Positions 50,650-60,538 of a stretch of DNA of 64,000 bases are shown piece after piece; the first letter of the stretch is position 1; the number at the start of each line of letters is the position of its first letter. The position numbers were made by a program, and so were the translations under genes. Source of the stretch: Bradyrhizobium sediminis (lineage in GTDB: Bacteria > Pseudomonadota > Alphaproteobacteria > Rhizobiales > Xanthobacteraceae); the NCBI RefSeq assembly GCF_018736085.1, contig NZ_CP076134.1:2738501-2802500 (forward strand), in the 5' to 3' direction. The notes under the pieces are model-generated. The model was not told where the DNA came from and did no database searches. It saw nothing but the letters and a program-made list of their open reading frames with translations.

Positions 50650-52157
50650 TGACAACCTGGCCCATTCTTTCCGTTGTCACCTTCCTGCCGGTGGTCGGCG
50701 CGGCACTGGTCTATCTGAGCCGCGGCGACGACGAAGCCGCGCGGCGCAATTCGCGCTGGATCGCGCTGTGGACCACGGTGATCACCTTTGCCGTGTCGCT
50801 GATCCTGATCTGGCGTTTCGATGCCGCCCAGCCGGATTTCCAGTTCGTCGAAAAGGCGCCGTGGCTCGCCAATACCATCACCTATCACATGGGCGTCGAC
50901 GGCATTTCGCTGCCGTTCGTGATCCTGACCACCGCATTGATGCCGTTCTGCATCCTCGCGAGCTGGAAATCGGTCACCGTGCGGGTGCGCGAATACATGA
51001 TGGCGTTCCTGCTGCTGGAGACGCTGATGGTCGGCACCTTCGCCGCGCTCGACCTCGTGCTGTTCTATTTGTTCTTCGAGGGCGGCCTGATCCCGATGTT
51101 CCTGATCATCGGGGTGTGGGGCGGACCGCGCCGGGTCTACGCCTCCTTCAAGTTCTTCCTCTACACGCTGCTCGGCTCGGTCTTGATGCTGCTGGCGATC
51201 ATGGCCCTGTACTGGAACGCCGGTACCACGGACATTCCGACCCTGATGCACACCGCCGTGCCGCGCTCCCTGCAGACCTGGGCGTGGCTGGCGTTCTTCG
51301 CCTCCTTTGCGGTGAAGATGCCGATGTGGCCGGTCCATACCTGGCTGCCGGACGCGCATGTCGAGGCGCCGACCGCGGGGTCGGTGATCCTGGCCGCGAT
51401 CCTCCTGAAGATGGGCGGCTACGGCTTCCTGCGCTTCTCGCTGCCGATGTTCCCGCTGGCGTCGCATGATTTCGCGCCGCTGATCTTCACGCTCTCGGTC
51501 ATCGCCATCATCTACACCTCGCTGGTGGCCTTGATGCAGGAAGACATCAAGAAGCTGATTGCATACTCGTCGGTGGCCCATATGGGATTCGTCACCATGG
51601 GCATTTTCGCCGGCACCACCCAGGGCGTCGCCGGCGGCGTGTTCCAGATGGTGTCGCACGGCATCGTCTCGGGTGCGCTGTTCCTCTGCGTCGGCATCGT
51701 CTACGACCGAATGCACACGCGCGAGATCGCGGCCTATGGCGGTCTGGTCAATCGAATGCCGCTCTACGCGCTGGTATTCATGGTGTTCACCATGGCCAAT
51801 GTGGGCTTGCCCGGCACCTCCGGTTTCGTCGGCGAGTTCATGACGCTGATCGGCACCTTCAAGGTCTCGATCCCGACCGCGACCGCGGCGACGTTCGGCG
51901 TCATCCTGTCGGCGACCTATGCGCTGTGGCTCTATCGCAAGGTGGTGTTCGGCGCGCTGACCAAGCCGTCGCTCGCCAGCATCAAGGATCTCACTTTCCG
52001 CGAGAGCCTGATTCTGATGCCGCTGGTGGCGCTCACGATCCTGTTCGGCGTCTATCCGAAGCCGGTGCTCGACATGTCGGCGTCGTCGGTGCAGCAACTC
52101 GTCAACAACTACAACACCGCAGTGACTGCCGTTAAGGCAGCCGCGCTGCTGCAGTAA
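50649..52157 (+). CDS. nuoM: NADH-quinone oxidoreductase subunit M
   Basis: A 502-residue antiporter-like subunit; ATG at 50649 overlaps the nuoL stop. [14 protein letters not shown], the conserved Glu in [19 protein letters not shown], and [19 protein letters not shown] identify it. One of three pumping subunits of complex I. Confidence 0.97.
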   Translation: MTTWPILSVVTFLPVVGAALVYLSRGDDEAARRNSRWIALWTTVITFAVSLILIWRFDAAQPDFQFVEKAPWLANTITYHMGVDGISLPFVILTTALMPFCILASWKSVTVRVREYMMAFLLLETLMVGTFAALDLVLFYLFFEGGLIPMFLIIGVWGGPRRVYASFKFFLYTLLGSVLMLLAIMALYWNAGTTDIPTLMHTAVPRSLQTWAWLAFFASFAVKMPMWPVHTWLPDAHVEAPTAGSVILAAILLKMGGYGFLRFSLPMFPLASHDFAPLIFTLSVIAIIYTSLVALMQEDIKKLIAYSSVAHMGFVTMGIFAGTTQGVAGGVFQMVSHGIVSGALFLCVGIVYDRMHTREIAAYGGLVNRMPLYALVFMVFTMANVGLPGTSGFVGEFMTLIGTFKVSIPTATAATFGVILSATYALWLYRKVVFGALTKPSLASIKDLTFRESLILMPLVALTILFGVYPKPVLDMSASSVQQLVNNYNTAVTAVKAAALLQ

Positions 52158-52167
52158 GGCCCTAGAC

Positions 52168-53604
52168 ATGAGCTTCCAGAGTGCAGGATATCAACTGCTG
52201 CCCGTGCTGCCGGAGCTGGTGCTCGCGGTCGGCGCCATGGTGCTGCTGATGCTAGGTGCCTATCGCGGGCAGGAGACGACGCGGCTCGTCACCGGCCTTG
52301 CGGTCTGTCTGCTGGTCCTGACCGGCGTGCTGGAACTGATGCTACCGGCCGGCAAGCTCACGACGTTCGGCGGCAGCTTCATCGTCGACGACTTCGCCCG
52401 CTTCATGAAGATGCTGGTGCTGATCGGCTCGGCGGCGACGCTGATTCTCTCGGTGGAGTTTCTGGCCGACCCGTCGCGTCGTATCTTCGAATATTCGATC
52501 CTGGTGCTGCTCTCGACGCTCGGCATGATGGTGCTGGTCTCGGCCGGCGACCTGATCATGCTCTATCTCGGGCTCGAGCTGATGTCGCTCGCGCTCTACG
52601 TGGTCGCCGCCAGCAACCGCGACAACGCGAAATCGACCGAAGCCGGCCTGAAGTATTTCGTTCTCGGCGCGCTGTCGTCGGGCATGCTGTTGTACGGCGC
52701 ATCGCTGATTTATGGCTTCACCGGTACGGTCGGCTTCGCCGGCATCGCGGCGGCGGCGAAGACCGGCAATGTCGGCCTGGTGTTCGGTCTGGTGTTCCTG
52801 CTCGCCGGGCTCTGCTTCAAGATCTCGGCGGTGCCTTTCCACATGTGGACGCCCGACGTCTATGAGGGCGCACCGACGCCAGTCACCGCGTTCTTCGCCT
52901 CGGCGCCGAAGGTCGCGGCGCTTGCCGTATTCACCCGCGTCACCCTGACGGCATTCCCGGGGATCGTCTCGCAATGGCAGCAGATCGTGGTGTTCGTGGC
53001 GATCGCCTCGATGGTGCTGGGGTCGTTCGCCGCCATCGGCCAGACCAACATCAAGCGACTGATGGCCTATTCGTCGATCGGCCACATGGGCTTCGCGCTG
53101 GTGGGGCTCGCCGCCGGCACCGTGGAAGGCGCACAAGGCGTGCTGGTCTACATCACGATCTATGTGGCGATGACGCTCGGCACCTTCGCCGTGATCCTGA
53201 CCATGAAGCGCAACGGCCAGAACGTCGAGAGCATCAGCGACTTCGCCGGGCTGTCGCGCACCAATCCGCTGCTGGCGTTCTTTTTTGCGATGCTGCTGTT
53301 TTCGCTGGCCGGCGTCCCGCCGCTGGCGGGCTTCTTCGCCAAGTTTTACGTGTTCGTCGCGGCGATCAAGGCCGGGATGTTCACGCTGTCCGTGGTGGGT
53401 GTCCTCGCCAGCGTGGTGGGAGCCTACTACTATCTCCTGATCGTCAAGGTGATGTATTTCGACGAGCCGCTCGCTCAGGTCGATCCGATGCGGATGGAAC
53501 TGCGCACGGTGCTGGCGGTGGCGGGCCTCTTCAACATCCTGTTCTTCGCCTATCCGGGACCGCTGGTCAGCGTCGCGACGTCAGCAGCGAAGTCATTATT
53601 CTAG
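52168..53604 (+). CDS. nuoN: NADH-quinone oxidoreductase subunit N
   Basis: A 478-residue antiporter-like subunit. [20 protein letters not shown] and [25 protein letters not shown] (positions about 218-242) carry the pumping Glu and Lys residues. Last canonical nuo gene; birA begins on the next base after its stop. Confidence 0.97.
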   Translation: MSFQSAGYQLLPVLPELVLAVGAMVLLMLGAYRGQETTRLVTGLAVCLLVLTGVLELMLPAGKLTTFGGSFIVDDFARFMKMLVLIGSAATLILSVEFLADPSRRIFEYSILVLLSTLGMMVLVSAGDLIMLYLGLELMSLALYVVAASNRDNAKSTEAGLKYFVLGALSSGMLLYGASLIYGFTGTVGFAGIAAAAKTGNVGLVFGLVFLLAGLCFKISAVPFHMWTPDVYEGAPTPVTAFFASAPKVAALAVFTRVTLTAFPGIVSQWQQIVVFVAIASMVLGSFAAIGQTNIKRLMAYSSIGHMGFALVGLAAGTVEGAQGVLVYITIYVAMTLGTFAVILTMKRNGQNVESISDFAGLSRTNPLLAFFFAMLLFSLAGVPPLAGFFAKFYVFVAAIKAGMFTLSVVGVLASVVGAYYYLLIVKVMYFDEPLAQVDPMRMELRTVLAVAGLFNILFFAYPGPLVSVATSAAKSLF

Positions 53605-54417
53605 ATGACATTCAAGCTCGGTCCTCGAGCCATATCGGCGGGTTACCGGCTCGCGGCCTTCGACAAGACCGGCTCGACCAACGCGGAAGCGATGGCGCGG
53701 GCGCGCGATGGCGAGCGCGGGCCGATGTGGTTCGTGACGTCGGAGCAGACGGCCGGACGCGGGCGGCGGCATCGCCCCTGGGTGGCGCCGCGTGGTAACC
53801 TCGCCAGCAGCATTCTCGAAGTCATCGACGTATCGCCGGCCGTCGCGGCGACGCTCGGCTTTGCTGCGGGACTTGCACTGGAGGCGGCGCTACAAAGGGT
53901 AAGCGTCGAGGCGTCGCTGAGGTCAGCGGGATCGGACCATATGAAATACCAGCTGAAATGGCCCAATGACGTGCTGGCGGGACGGCAAAAGCTTGCCGGC
54001 ATCCTGCTGGAAGCCGAGGCCGTGGCCGACAATCGCCTGGCCGTCGTGGTCGGCATCGGCACCAACGTCGTCGCCGCACCCGAGGGCACGCCGACGCCCG
54101 CGACCTCGCTGGCAGCGCTCGGGGTCCAGGTCGGCGCGGAGGAACTGTTCGCGGAGCTCTCGGACGCCTGGGCGGAGTTCCGCGGCATCTGGGACGACGG
54201 GCGCGGCTTCGGCGAGATCCGGCGGCTCTGGCTGGAGCGCGCGGCCGGGCTGGGACAGCCGGTCGCGGTGCAGGCGGGCGGCACGGCCGTCGAAGGGACC
54301 TTCGACAACATCGACGAGCAGGGTTGCCTGATCGTCCGCAAAGCGGACGGCACCCGGGTTCCGGTATCGGCGGGCGACGTCTATTTCGGCTCGGCGGCGT
54401 CGGCGGGGGCAGCCTGA
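53605..54417 (+). CDS. birA: Biotin--[acetyl-CoA-carboxylase] ligase
   Basis: A 270-residue class I biotin protein ligase without the N-terminal repressor helix-turn-helix of E. coli BirA. TGSTNAEAM and SEQTAGRGRRHRPWVAP (the biotinyl-AMP-binding loop GRGRRHRxW) identify the catalytic domain, with KWPNDVLAGRQKLAGIL as the second signature. It attaches biotin to AccB and other carboxylases. It follows nuoN without a gap, the usual alphaproteobacterial linkage. Confidence 0.93.
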   Translation: MTFKLGPRAISAGYRLAAFDKTGSTNAEAMARARDGERGPMWFVTSEQTAGRGRRHRPWVAPRGNLASSILEVIDVSPAVAATLGFAAGLALEAALQRVSVEASLRSAGSDHMKYQLKWPNDVLAGRQKLAGILLEAEAVADNRLAVVVGIGTNVVAAPEGTPTPATSLAALGVQVGAEELFAELSDAWAEFRGIWDDGRGFGEIRRLWLERAAGLGQPVAVQAGGTAVEGTFDNIDEQGCLIVRKADGTRVPVSAGDVYFGSAASAGAA

Positions 54418-56087
54418 TGGCGCGGCCGGATGAACTGACCTTTGCGCCGCTCGGCGGCGTCGGCGAGATCGGCATGAACCTGTCGATCTACGGCCTCGGC
54501 AACCGCCACCAGCGGAGCTGGCTCGCGGTCGACCTTGGCGTATCCTTCGGCGACGAGGAGCATCTGCCGGGCATCGATCTCATCATGCCCGATATCCGCT
54601 TTCTGGAAAAAGAGCGGAAGAACCTCGTCGGCCTGGTGCTGACCCACGCGCATGAAGATCATTTCGGCGCCATCATCGACCTGTGGCCGAAGCTGAAGTG
54701 CCCGATCTACGCGACCCAGTTCAGCGCATCGCTGTTCGAGGCCAAGTGCAATTCCGAGCGCAACCCGCCGAAAATTCCGGTGACGGTGGTGCCGTCAGGC
54801 GGACGCATCGACCTCGGGCCGTTCAGCGTCGAGTTTATTCCTGTCGCGCATTCGATCCCGGAATCCCATGCGCTGGCCATCCACACCTCCGCCGGCACGG
54901 TGCTGCACACCGGCGACTGGAAGATCGATCCGACCCCGATCATCGGCAAGCCGACCGACGAGCGGCGGCTGCGCGAACTCGGCGACGCCGGCGTGCTGGC
55001 GCTGATCGGCGATTCCACCAACGCGGTGCGGGAAGGGCGCTCACCGTCGGAGGCCGAAGTCGCCAAGACCATTACCGAACTGGTAAAGAATGCCAAGGGC
55101 CGGGTCGCCGTGACCACCTTTGCGTCCAACGTCGCACGGCTACGCGCGGTGGCGGACGCCGCCAAGGCCGCCGGGCGCGAGGTGGTGGTGGTCGGCCGCG
55201 CCATGGAGCGCGTGGTGCAGGTGGCGCGCGAGACCGGTTTTCTCGATGGCGTGCAGAATTTCCGCGGCGCCGATCTCTACGGGCATTTTCCGCCGGACAA
55301 GGTGCTGGCGATCTGCACGGGAAGCCAGGGCGAGCCGCGTGCGGCGCTGTCGCGCATCGCCAATGACGATCATCCGCAGGTCACGCTGAACAAGGGCGAC
55401 TGCGTGATCTTTTCTTCGCGCACCATTCCCGGCAACGAGAAGGCCGTGGGCGCCATCATCAACGGCCTGGTGACGCAGGGCATCGAGGTCATCACCGACC
55501 GCACCGATCTCGTCCACGTGTCCGGCCATCCGCGCCGCGACGAATTGCGCGACATGATTTCTTGGGTGCGTCCGCAACTCTTGATTCCCGTCCATGGCGA
55601 AGCGCTGCATCTGTCCGAGCACGCCAAGCTGGCGCGGGCCGCCGGCGTGCCCAAGGTCCTGATCTGCCGCGACGGCGATCTGGTCAGGCTCGGCCCCGGC
55701 GAGCCCGCCATCATCGAGGAATTGCCTTCGGGGCGGCTCTACAAGGACGGCTCGATCCTCGAGGAGTCCAAGTCGCGCGCGGTCGTCGAACGAAAAAAGC
55801 TGGCGTTTGCCGGCTGCGTTTTCGTGGCGGTCGCGGTGACCGAGAAGGGCGAGTTGGCCGACGATCCCGAGGTTGATCTCGTCGGAATCCCCGAGAAGAA
55901 TACCGCCGGAGAGATCATCGACGAGATCGTGTTCGACACGGTGGTGTCGACGGTAGAGGGCCTGCCGCGGGCGCGGCGGCGCGATCCCGATGCGATGGCG
56001 GAGTCGGTGCGGCGGGCGGTGCGCGCCACGATCAACCAGCATTGGGGCAAGAAGCCCCTGTGCTACGTTCACGTTCTGACGGTGTAG
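54417..56087 (+). CDS. rnj: Ribonuclease J
   Basis: A 556-residue metallo-beta-lactamase/beta-CASP ribonuclease. The ATG at 54417 overlaps the birA stop. The opening TFAPLGGVGEIGMNLSIYG is characteristic, HAHEDHFGA is the metal-binding HxHxDH, and GDSTNAVREG and PVHGEALHL mark later catalytic motifs. It acts as a 5'-3' exonuclease and endonuclease in RNA turnover and rRNA maturation. Present in alphaproteobacteria in place of some RNase E roles. Confidence 0.95.
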   Translation: MARPDELTFAPLGGVGEIGMNLSIYGLGNRHQRSWLAVDLGVSFGDEEHLPGIDLIMPDIRFLEKERKNLVGLVLTHAHEDHFGAIIDLWPKLKCPIYATQFSASLFEAKCNSERNPPKIPVTVVPSGGRIDLGPFSVEFIPVAHSIPESHALAIHTSAGTVLHTGDWKIDPTPIIGKPTDERRLRELGDAGVLALIGDSTNAVREGRSPSEAEVAKTITELVKNAKGRVAVTTFASNVARLRAVADAAKAAGREVVVVGRAMERVVQVARETGFLDGVQNFRGADLYGHFPPDKVLAICTGSQGEPRAALSRIANDDHPQVTLNKGDCVIFSSRTIPGNEKAVGAIINGLVTQGIEVITDRTDLVHVSGHPRRDELRDMISWVRPQLLIPVHGEALHLSEHAKLARAAGVPKVLICRDGDLVRLGPGEPAIIEELPSGRLYKDGSILEESKSRAVVERKKLAFAGCVFVAVAVTEKGELADDPEVDLVGIPEKNTAGEIIDEIVFDTVVSTVEGLPRARRRDPDAMAESVRRAVRATINQHWGKKPLCYVHVLTV

Positions 56088-56164
56088 GATTTGGCGCGTG
56101 TTCCGCAAGATTGGCTACCGGTTTTGCGATCGGAACACGCGCAAACGTAAAGCGGAGGACTGCC

Positions 56165-56569
56165 ATGCTGGGCCGGCTCAATCATGTGGCGATCGCGGTC
56201 AAGGACGCCGAGAAAGCCGCCAGGATCTATGGCGCGGCGTTCGGCGCCGAGATCTCCGCGGCGGTGCCGCTGCCCGAGCACGGCGTCATCACCGTGTTCG
56301 TGACGCTGCCCAACACCAAGATCGAATTCATCCAGCCGCTCGGTGAGGCTTCGCCGATCGCGAAGTTTCTCGAGCGCAACGCCGACGGCGGCATCCACCA
56401 TGTCTGCTACGACGTGCCCGACATTGTCGCGGCGCGCGACACCCTGATCAAGGAAGGTGCGCGGGTGCTCGGCGACGGCGTGCCCAAGATCGGCGCTCAC
56501 GGCAAGCCGGTGCTGTTTCTGCACCCGAAGGATTTTTCCGGCGCGCTGGTCGAAATCGAGCAGGCCTGA
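56165..56569 (+). CDS. mce: Methylmalonyl-CoA epimerase
   Basis: Start set at the ATG at 56165 (MLGRLNHVAIAVKD), with AGCGGAGG upstream, giving 134 residues. This is a VOC-fold protein: the metal-binding His in LNHVAIAVKD, Glu in IEFIQPLG, His in GGIHHVCYDV and the terminal Glu in GALVEIEQA. It interconverts the (R) and (S) forms of methylmalonyl-CoA in propionyl-CoA breakdown. The order rnj-mce-DUF1467 is typical of the group. Confidence 0.92.
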   Translation: MLGRLNHVAIAVKDAEKAARIYGAAFGAEISAAVPLPEHGVITVFVTLPNTKIEFIQPLGEASPIAKFLERNADGGIHHVCYDVPDIVAARDTLIKEGARVLGDGVPKIGAHGKPVLFLHPKDFSGALVEIEQA

Positions 56570-56571
56570 CC

Positions 56572-56847
56572 ATGGCCTATTCGATCTCAACTGCGCTGGC
56601 GATCTACTTCGTACTGTGGTGGGTCACCCTGTTCCTGACGCTGCCGTTCGGCGTGCGCAGCCAGCACGAGGACGGCGAGGGCGCCCCCGGCACCGATCCC
56701 GGCGCACCGATCAAGAGCCAGATCGGGCGCAAGCTGATCTGGACCACACTGATCTCGGCAGTCATCTTCGGTATCGGAATGCTGGCGCATCGTGCGGGCT
56801 ATCTGAATATCGAACGGATGTCGAAGCTGATGGGGTTTCCGTTCTGA
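56572..56847 (+). CDS. DUF1467 family membrane protein
   Basis: A 91-residue protein with two membrane helices (ALAIYFVLWWVTLFLTLPFG and LISAVIFGIGMLAHRAGYL). The segment PFGVRSQHEDGEGAPGTDPGAP (positions about 25-47) is the DUF1467 signature. Function not established. It begins two bases after mce and is in the same transcript, as in many alphaproteobacteria. Confidence 0.88.
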   Translation: MAYSISTALAIYFVLWWVTLFLTLPFGVRSQHEDGEGAPGTDPGAPIKSQIGRKLIWTTLISAVIFGIGMLAHRAGYLNIERMSKLMGFPF

Positions 56848-56876
56848 GCGCTGGATTTCCGGGAGGCGAGAAGGGA

Positions 56877-57224
56877 ATGACGCTGCAAAGATTGATTGTC
56901 GGGGTGTTGGTCCTGCTGATCGCGGGTCTTGCGGGCGCCTTCTACATGAACTGGAAAACCCTCACCCAGCTTCGGACCATGAAAGCCTTCGTCGAGGGCT
57001 ATGTTTTTGCCGAAGCCGTGGCGGCCTGCGAAAGGGCCCAGAGCACCACCCCGTTCAAATGGAACGATGGCACCAGGACGTCGATCCTCGGCCTGAATTC
57101 GGTCAAGCTCGACAAGTACACGGTGATTGCGAGCTACACGCTGGTCGCCGATGGCGTCTATTGCGATTTCGACCCGATCAAGAAGAAGGCCAACATCGGT
57201 TCGAATTTCCTCGAGCGGGATTGA
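56877..57224 (+). CDS. Uncharacterised membrane-anchored protein (115 aa)
   Basis: Not recognised. The start at the ATG at 56877 has GGGAGGCGAGAAGGG just upstream. One N-terminal hydrophobic segment (LIVGVLVLLIAGLAGAFYM) anchors a soluble domain of about 90 residues that has two cysteines (AACERAQ and VYCDFD). It lies 29 bases after the DUF1467 gene and is probably the last gene of the nuo-birA-rnj-mce transcript. Converges on the globin-like gene. Confidence 0.65.
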   Translation: MTLQRLIVGVLVLLIAGLAGAFYMNWKTLTQLRTMKAFVEGYVFAEAVAACERAQSTTPFKWNDGTRTSILGLNSVKLDKYTVIASYTLVADGVYCDFDPIKKKANIGSNFLERD

Positions 57225-57229
57225 GGGCG

Positions 57230-57655
57230 TCAAGCCTCGATCTGCGCCTGGCTCTCGGCGACCAGGCGACTGATCTCATCAAGCAACTGCCGCCACGCCG
57301 CATCGATCTCGGGCGTCCAGTCGTTCCCGAGGATCTCGCGCATGGTGTCGGCGATTGCGCCGAAGAACGATCCGAACAGCTCGCGCGGCGTGCCGTAGGC
57401 GTCGTGCGACTGAACCTCGCAGCCGATCAGGCGGAAATGCCCGGTGCGCTCGCCTGCCAGGTCCATCATCGCATCGATGGCCAGCGCCAGCATCGAGCCT
57501 TTCACCAGGTCGCCGCCTTCGCGGCGAAACAACGATTCGGCTTCGGGGTGTTTGCGGAACAGGCGGCGATAGACCAGCGGCGTCAGATCCTCGCAACGTT
57601 CCGCGGCGAGTTCGAAACTGTGCTGGATTGGATTGGCCGGGTTTGTCATGTCCAT
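57230..57655 (-). CDS. Globin-like protein
   Basis: A 141-residue single-domain helical protein; start chosen at the ATG at 57655 (an ATG at 57649 is an alternative). The pattern HSFELAAERCEDLTPLVYRRLFRKHPEAESLF is the globin A-to-C helix opening (residues about 12-43), including Tyr/Phe positions of a haem pocket, and HFRLIGCEVQSHDAYGTP may hold the proximal His. It resembles bacterial globins and globin-coupled modules. Oxygen or NO binding is plausible, not shown. It is preceded by a structured RNA with a terminator 58 bases upstream. Confidence 0.7.
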   Translation of the reverse strand: MDMTNPANPIQHSFELAAERCEDLTPLVYRRLFRKHPEAESLFRREGGDLVKGSMLALAIDAMMDLAGERTGHFRLIGCEVQSHDAYGTPRELFGSFFGAIADTMREILGNDWTPEIDAAWRQLLDEISRLVAESQAQIEA

Positions 57656-57712
57656 TGCGTTGCGATCCCGATGCATGGGCGACGTCCAAGCTTCACGAAA
57701 AACAAGCGTCGC

Positions 57713-57882
57713 GAAAAAAAAGAGCAGGGCGCAAGCCCTGCTCTAAAAATTGTGTCGACCCTATTTCCCCGAAAATTTGGATTTGATCTTGATTGACGGG
57801 GCGACGCTGCTTGTGCGCGCCAGGGCTCCTCCCGAGACTTGGACCACCAGACTTAAACCTCTCGGCCAGCCTGAGCCCGCAC
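57713..57882 (-). ncRNA. Candidate structured small RNA or regulatory leader upstream of globin gene
   Basis: Read on the minus strand, 57882 to 57713 (about 170 bases) forms three stem-loops. Stem 1 stacks GUGCG/CGCAC, GGGCUC/GAGCCC (plus-strand 57873-57878 with 57823-57828) and CCGAGA/UCUCGG (57860-57865 with 57832-57837). Stem 2 pairs GUCG and CCCCG with CGGGG and CGAC. Stem 3 is the terminator hairpin (57721-57744) with seven or eight U. No protein is encoded. A weak promoter-like TTGGTG (57913-57908), 18 bases, TCTACG (57889-57884) lies at the 5' end. It could be a free sRNA or a termination-type leader for the globin gene. Confidence 0.5.
57714..57744 (-). terminator. Strong intrinsic terminator (minus strand)
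   Basis: AGAGCAGGG and CCCTGCTCT form a perfect 9-bp stem (57721-57729 with 57736-57744) with a 6-base loop; on the minus strand it is followed by seven T. It ends the RNA described at 57713-57882 and lies 58 bases before the globin start. Confidence 0.9.
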
Positions 57883-58047
57883 TCGTAGACTAATTTTTTC
57901 GTCTTGTCACCAATTTCAGCAACGAATGTTCAAAATTCGAGCAAACTGCGAAATGATCGGAATTGCGCGATCCCTGGTTGTATCCGACAGTAAGAATCCG
58001 CAAGGCGGGTAAGAGAGTAGGCGGGGCATCGATTGTCCCGGAACGCT

Positions 58048-58773
58048 TCAGCCAGACCGGCACCACGCCGCAAATTCGGCAGGCGAGATGCCGGCGCTGA
58101 CAATTCCGACCGTGATAATGACGATTCCGACCCCATTCCGCAGCCACACTGAGGTCGCCCGGCGGCGCAGCAGCGGAAGCCCGAGGCCTGCGCCGATCAG
58201 AACCGGCAAGGTGCCAAGACCAAAACCGGACATCGCCAACGCCCCGCCGAGCCATGAGCCCGAGAGCATCGCGTAGAACAGGGCAGCGTAGACCATGGCG
58301 CAGGGCAGAAAGCCCCACACCGTCCCGCTTACGAAAAGCCCCAACGTCGGCGGCAGTCGTGCCATACCCGCGACGGCGTCCATCGCTTGGCTGACGCGTG
58401 AGCCAATCCGGTACAGCACGACGGGGAGCGGCAGGACCTCGAGCATCGAAAGCCCGATCCAACCCAGCGCCGCCGCGGCGGCCCAGCGCAGAACAGCGTG
58501 GCTGAATGATTGGTCGAACGCGCCGAATACGCTCGAACCGGCGCCGCCGACGATCGCGCCCGCGATCACGTAGCCGGCGATCCGCCCTGCATTGATCAGC
58601 AACGTCGTTGCCAGGAGATCGCGTGCGGGGCGATTGGGATCGAGACCGGCGGCGAAATGCAGGCTGGCTGCAATGCCGGAGCACATGCCGAAGCAGTGCA
58701 GGCTCGATGACAGCCCCAGCAGCAGTCCGGCAGCAAACAGCGGTTGGTCGAAGTCGAACATCTGACGGTCCAT
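58048..58773 (-). CDS. Sulfite exporter TauE/SafE-type (UreH/DsbD-like) membrane protein
   Basis: A 241-residue membrane protein with about six helices. HCFGMCSGIAASLHF (His26, Cys27, Met30, Cys31) in TM1 and FLPCAMVYAALFYAML in a later helix are the paired-Cys signature of the UreH-like/DsbD-type branch of this fold. These relatives move electrons or thiols, or handle copper for cytochrome oxidase assembly, rather than export sulfite. Last gene of a leftward operon with the SCO gene and a small membrane gene, which fits a copper or cytochrome-c-oxidase assembly role. Confidence 0.82.
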   Translation of the reverse strand: MDRQMFDFDQPLFAAGLLLGLSSSLHCFGMCSGIAASLHFAAGLDPNRPARDLLATTLLINAGRIAGYVIAGAIVGGAGSSVFGAFDQSFSHAVLRWAAAAALGWIGLSMLEVLPLPVVLYRIGSRVSQAMDAVAGMARLPPTLGLFVSGTVWGFLPCAMVYAALFYAMLSGSWLGGALAMSGFGLGTLPVLIGAGLGLPLLRRRATSVWLRNGVGIVIITVGIVSAGISPAEFAAWCRSG

Positions 58774-58848
58774 GGGTCAACCGAACTTGTATCCGACACC
58801 GGAACCGCGGGATCATTGCGCTGTATCAAATTGCGGTGGCGATCCCTG

Positions 58849-59091
58849 TCAATTATCGATCAGGAAGCCGATCGCCTGGTTGGTGCCGATCGCCAGCGAA
58901 CCGAAGGTGCAGGCGATCGGGATGAGGCCGAGGTCGAGGATGCTGCCTCCGCTCGCTGTGACCAGCGTTCGCATGCTGCCCACGTCCAGGTAATAAACGG
59001 CGCACAGGAAGAACGCGCCCAATCCGGCCCCGGTCGCAAATGGAATAACGACATGGGCGGTCAGTAACCTCAGGTTCGTCCGGTTCATCAT
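58849..59091 (-). CDS. Small membrane protein next to SCO (80 aa)
   Basis: Not recognised. The 80-residue product has two hydrophobic segments (FATGAGLGAFFLCAVYYL and GLIPIACTFGSLAIGTNQAIGFLI). Its start (ATG at 59091, or at 59088) overlaps the stop of the SCO gene, so it is co-translated with it. A role near copper delivery is guessed from position only. Confidence 0.65.
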   Translation of the reverse strand: MMNRTNLRLLTAHVVIPFATGAGLGAFFLCAVYYLDVGSMRTLVTASGGSILDLGLIPIACTFGSLAIGTNQAIGFLIDN

Positions 59092-59699
59092 TTGGCCCCC
59101 AGATCGATCAGTCGCCGAAGTTTCACGCGCGCCATCATTTCCGGCTCCTGATAGTTCATCAGGCCGGTGAATTGCCCCTTGCTGTTCATCATGTAGATCG
59201 TTGCCGTATGATCCATAGTGTAATCGCCGCCTTCCAGCGGGACCTTTCGCGCGTAGACACGATAACCGGTCATGGCGTCGGATATCCTCTCCTGCGTTCC
59301 GGACAAGCCGGTGATGCGCGCGTCGAACGACGAGAGATAGAGCGCGAGTTGCTGCGGCGTATCGCGCTCTGGATCGACGGTGATGAACACAACGTTCAAT
59401 CGGTCGGCGTCGGGACCGAGCTCCTTGAGCCTCGTCGTTAATTCAAACAGCGTCGTCGGGCACACATCCGGGCAGTGGGTGAACCCGAAGAATATCAGCG
59501 TCGGTTTGCCCAGATAGTCGCGCTCGGTGACGGATTTGCCGCGGTGATCGACGAGCGTGAACGGTCCGCCGATTCCGGCCATCGCCGGCAATTCGTCATC
59601 CTTGCGTGCGGTGGGCCAGGTCAGGGCAATCGCGAAAACAAGAATCGGAATGGCAAGCGCCGCCCCGATTCCTGCGACCTTCAGATTGTTTGCAGGCAT
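59088..59699 (-). CDS. SCO family copper chaperone
   Basis: Start set at the ATG at 59699 (MPANNLKVAG), giving 203 residues with an N-terminal membrane anchor and a periplasmic thioredoxin-like domain. Cys76 and Cys80 in CPDVCP and His164 in MDHTATIY are the three copper ligands of SCO1/PrrC proteins. It delivers copper to the CuA or CuB site of terminal oxidases. First gene before the small membrane and TauE/SafE-type genes; the DUF2946 gene upstream (172 bases) is likely part of the same unit. Confidence 0.93.
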   Translation of the reverse strand: MPANNLKVAGIGAALAIPILVFAIALTWPTARKDDELPAMAGIGGPFTLVDHRGKSVTERDYLGKPTLIFFGFTHCPDVCPTTLFELTTRLKELGPDADRLNVVFITVDPERDTPQQLALYLSSFDARITGLSGTQERISDAMTGYRVYARKVPLEGGDYTMDHTATIYMMNSKGQFTGLMNYQEPEMMARVKLRRLIDLGAK

Positions 59700-59871
59700 C
59701 GCTAAGTAGCCGTGTGTTCGAGTTGAAGCCAAGCCTCGCGGCGGTGGCCGCGGCAGGAGGGATTCGGATGCATTTTGCGCTCCCGCATGGCGGCCATGTC
59801 CAGACGGACACAGCGGCGCTGCCGGGTTCAATCAATGGGGAGACGTGGGCCGCCAAGGGCCGCAAAGCGCT

Positions 59872-60261
59872 TCAGGTCAAGTGTGGAGGTGCGCGAGGTT
59901 TGATTGGCAAGAGTTCGGCTGCACCAAGCGGGCCCAGTGCGATGCGCGGCGTTAGCGGAAATGAGCGCCACGATGGATAGTTCGGTGCCGGAACGCCAAT
60001 TTCGTCACCGGCCGCAGCCAGTCCGGGGACCATGCAAAGGATGCAGCATGCGTCGTGCGGGTGATCGGCCGGCGCATCAGGAGCCTTGTCCCGGGTCGGT
60101 GCGGTGCCTAGCGACAGGCAGATGATGGAGAGGCTGTCGAGCGGATTGGCCTTTCCCTGGGCCAGCGGGGCAAGGCTGGACAACAATGCCGAAAGCATCA
60201 GCGCACAGGCCGCGACAAGCGCGACATACGCCCTCCAGTGCGGTTGCCGTCGATCTATCAT
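59872..60261 (-). CDS. DUF2946 family protein (copper-linked, Cys-rich motif)
   Basis: A 129-residue exported or membrane-anchored protein: N-terminal hydrophobic segment (VALVAACALMLSALLSSLA), then a short His/Cys motif HPHDACCILCM. DUF2946 genes are repeatedly found beside TonB-dependent copper receptors and copper proteins, and the CxxC-type motif could bind Cu. It heads the leftward SCO operon. Function not established. Confidence 0.75.
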   Translation of the reverse strand: MIDRRQPHWRAYVALVAACALMLSALLSSLAPLAQGKANPLDSLSIICLSLGTAPTRDKAPDAPADHPHDACCILCMVPGLAAAGDEIGVPAPNYPSWRSFPLTPRIALGPLGAAELLPIKPRAPPHLT

Positions 60262-60538
60262 GCCTTAGACATACAGAGCAGGCGTATCGCTGCGATGACG
60301 CACTATAGAGGACATGGCTCCGTCCGGCGAGAGCCCATCTCGTTGAAAGTGTATCGCGAAGAGATCTGTTCTGCCTCGAACGCTTCAATCGGAAGTCATT
60401 TGTCGAATACCAGCTCGTGCAAAATAGCGGTTGCATGGCAGATGGCTGTCCGGTCTATTCCATGTTTAGGGGAACCGGCATCGGTAAGGGGCTCGATTGA
60501 AGACGGGGCGGCACCAGCATCAACTCATCCGGAAGCGG

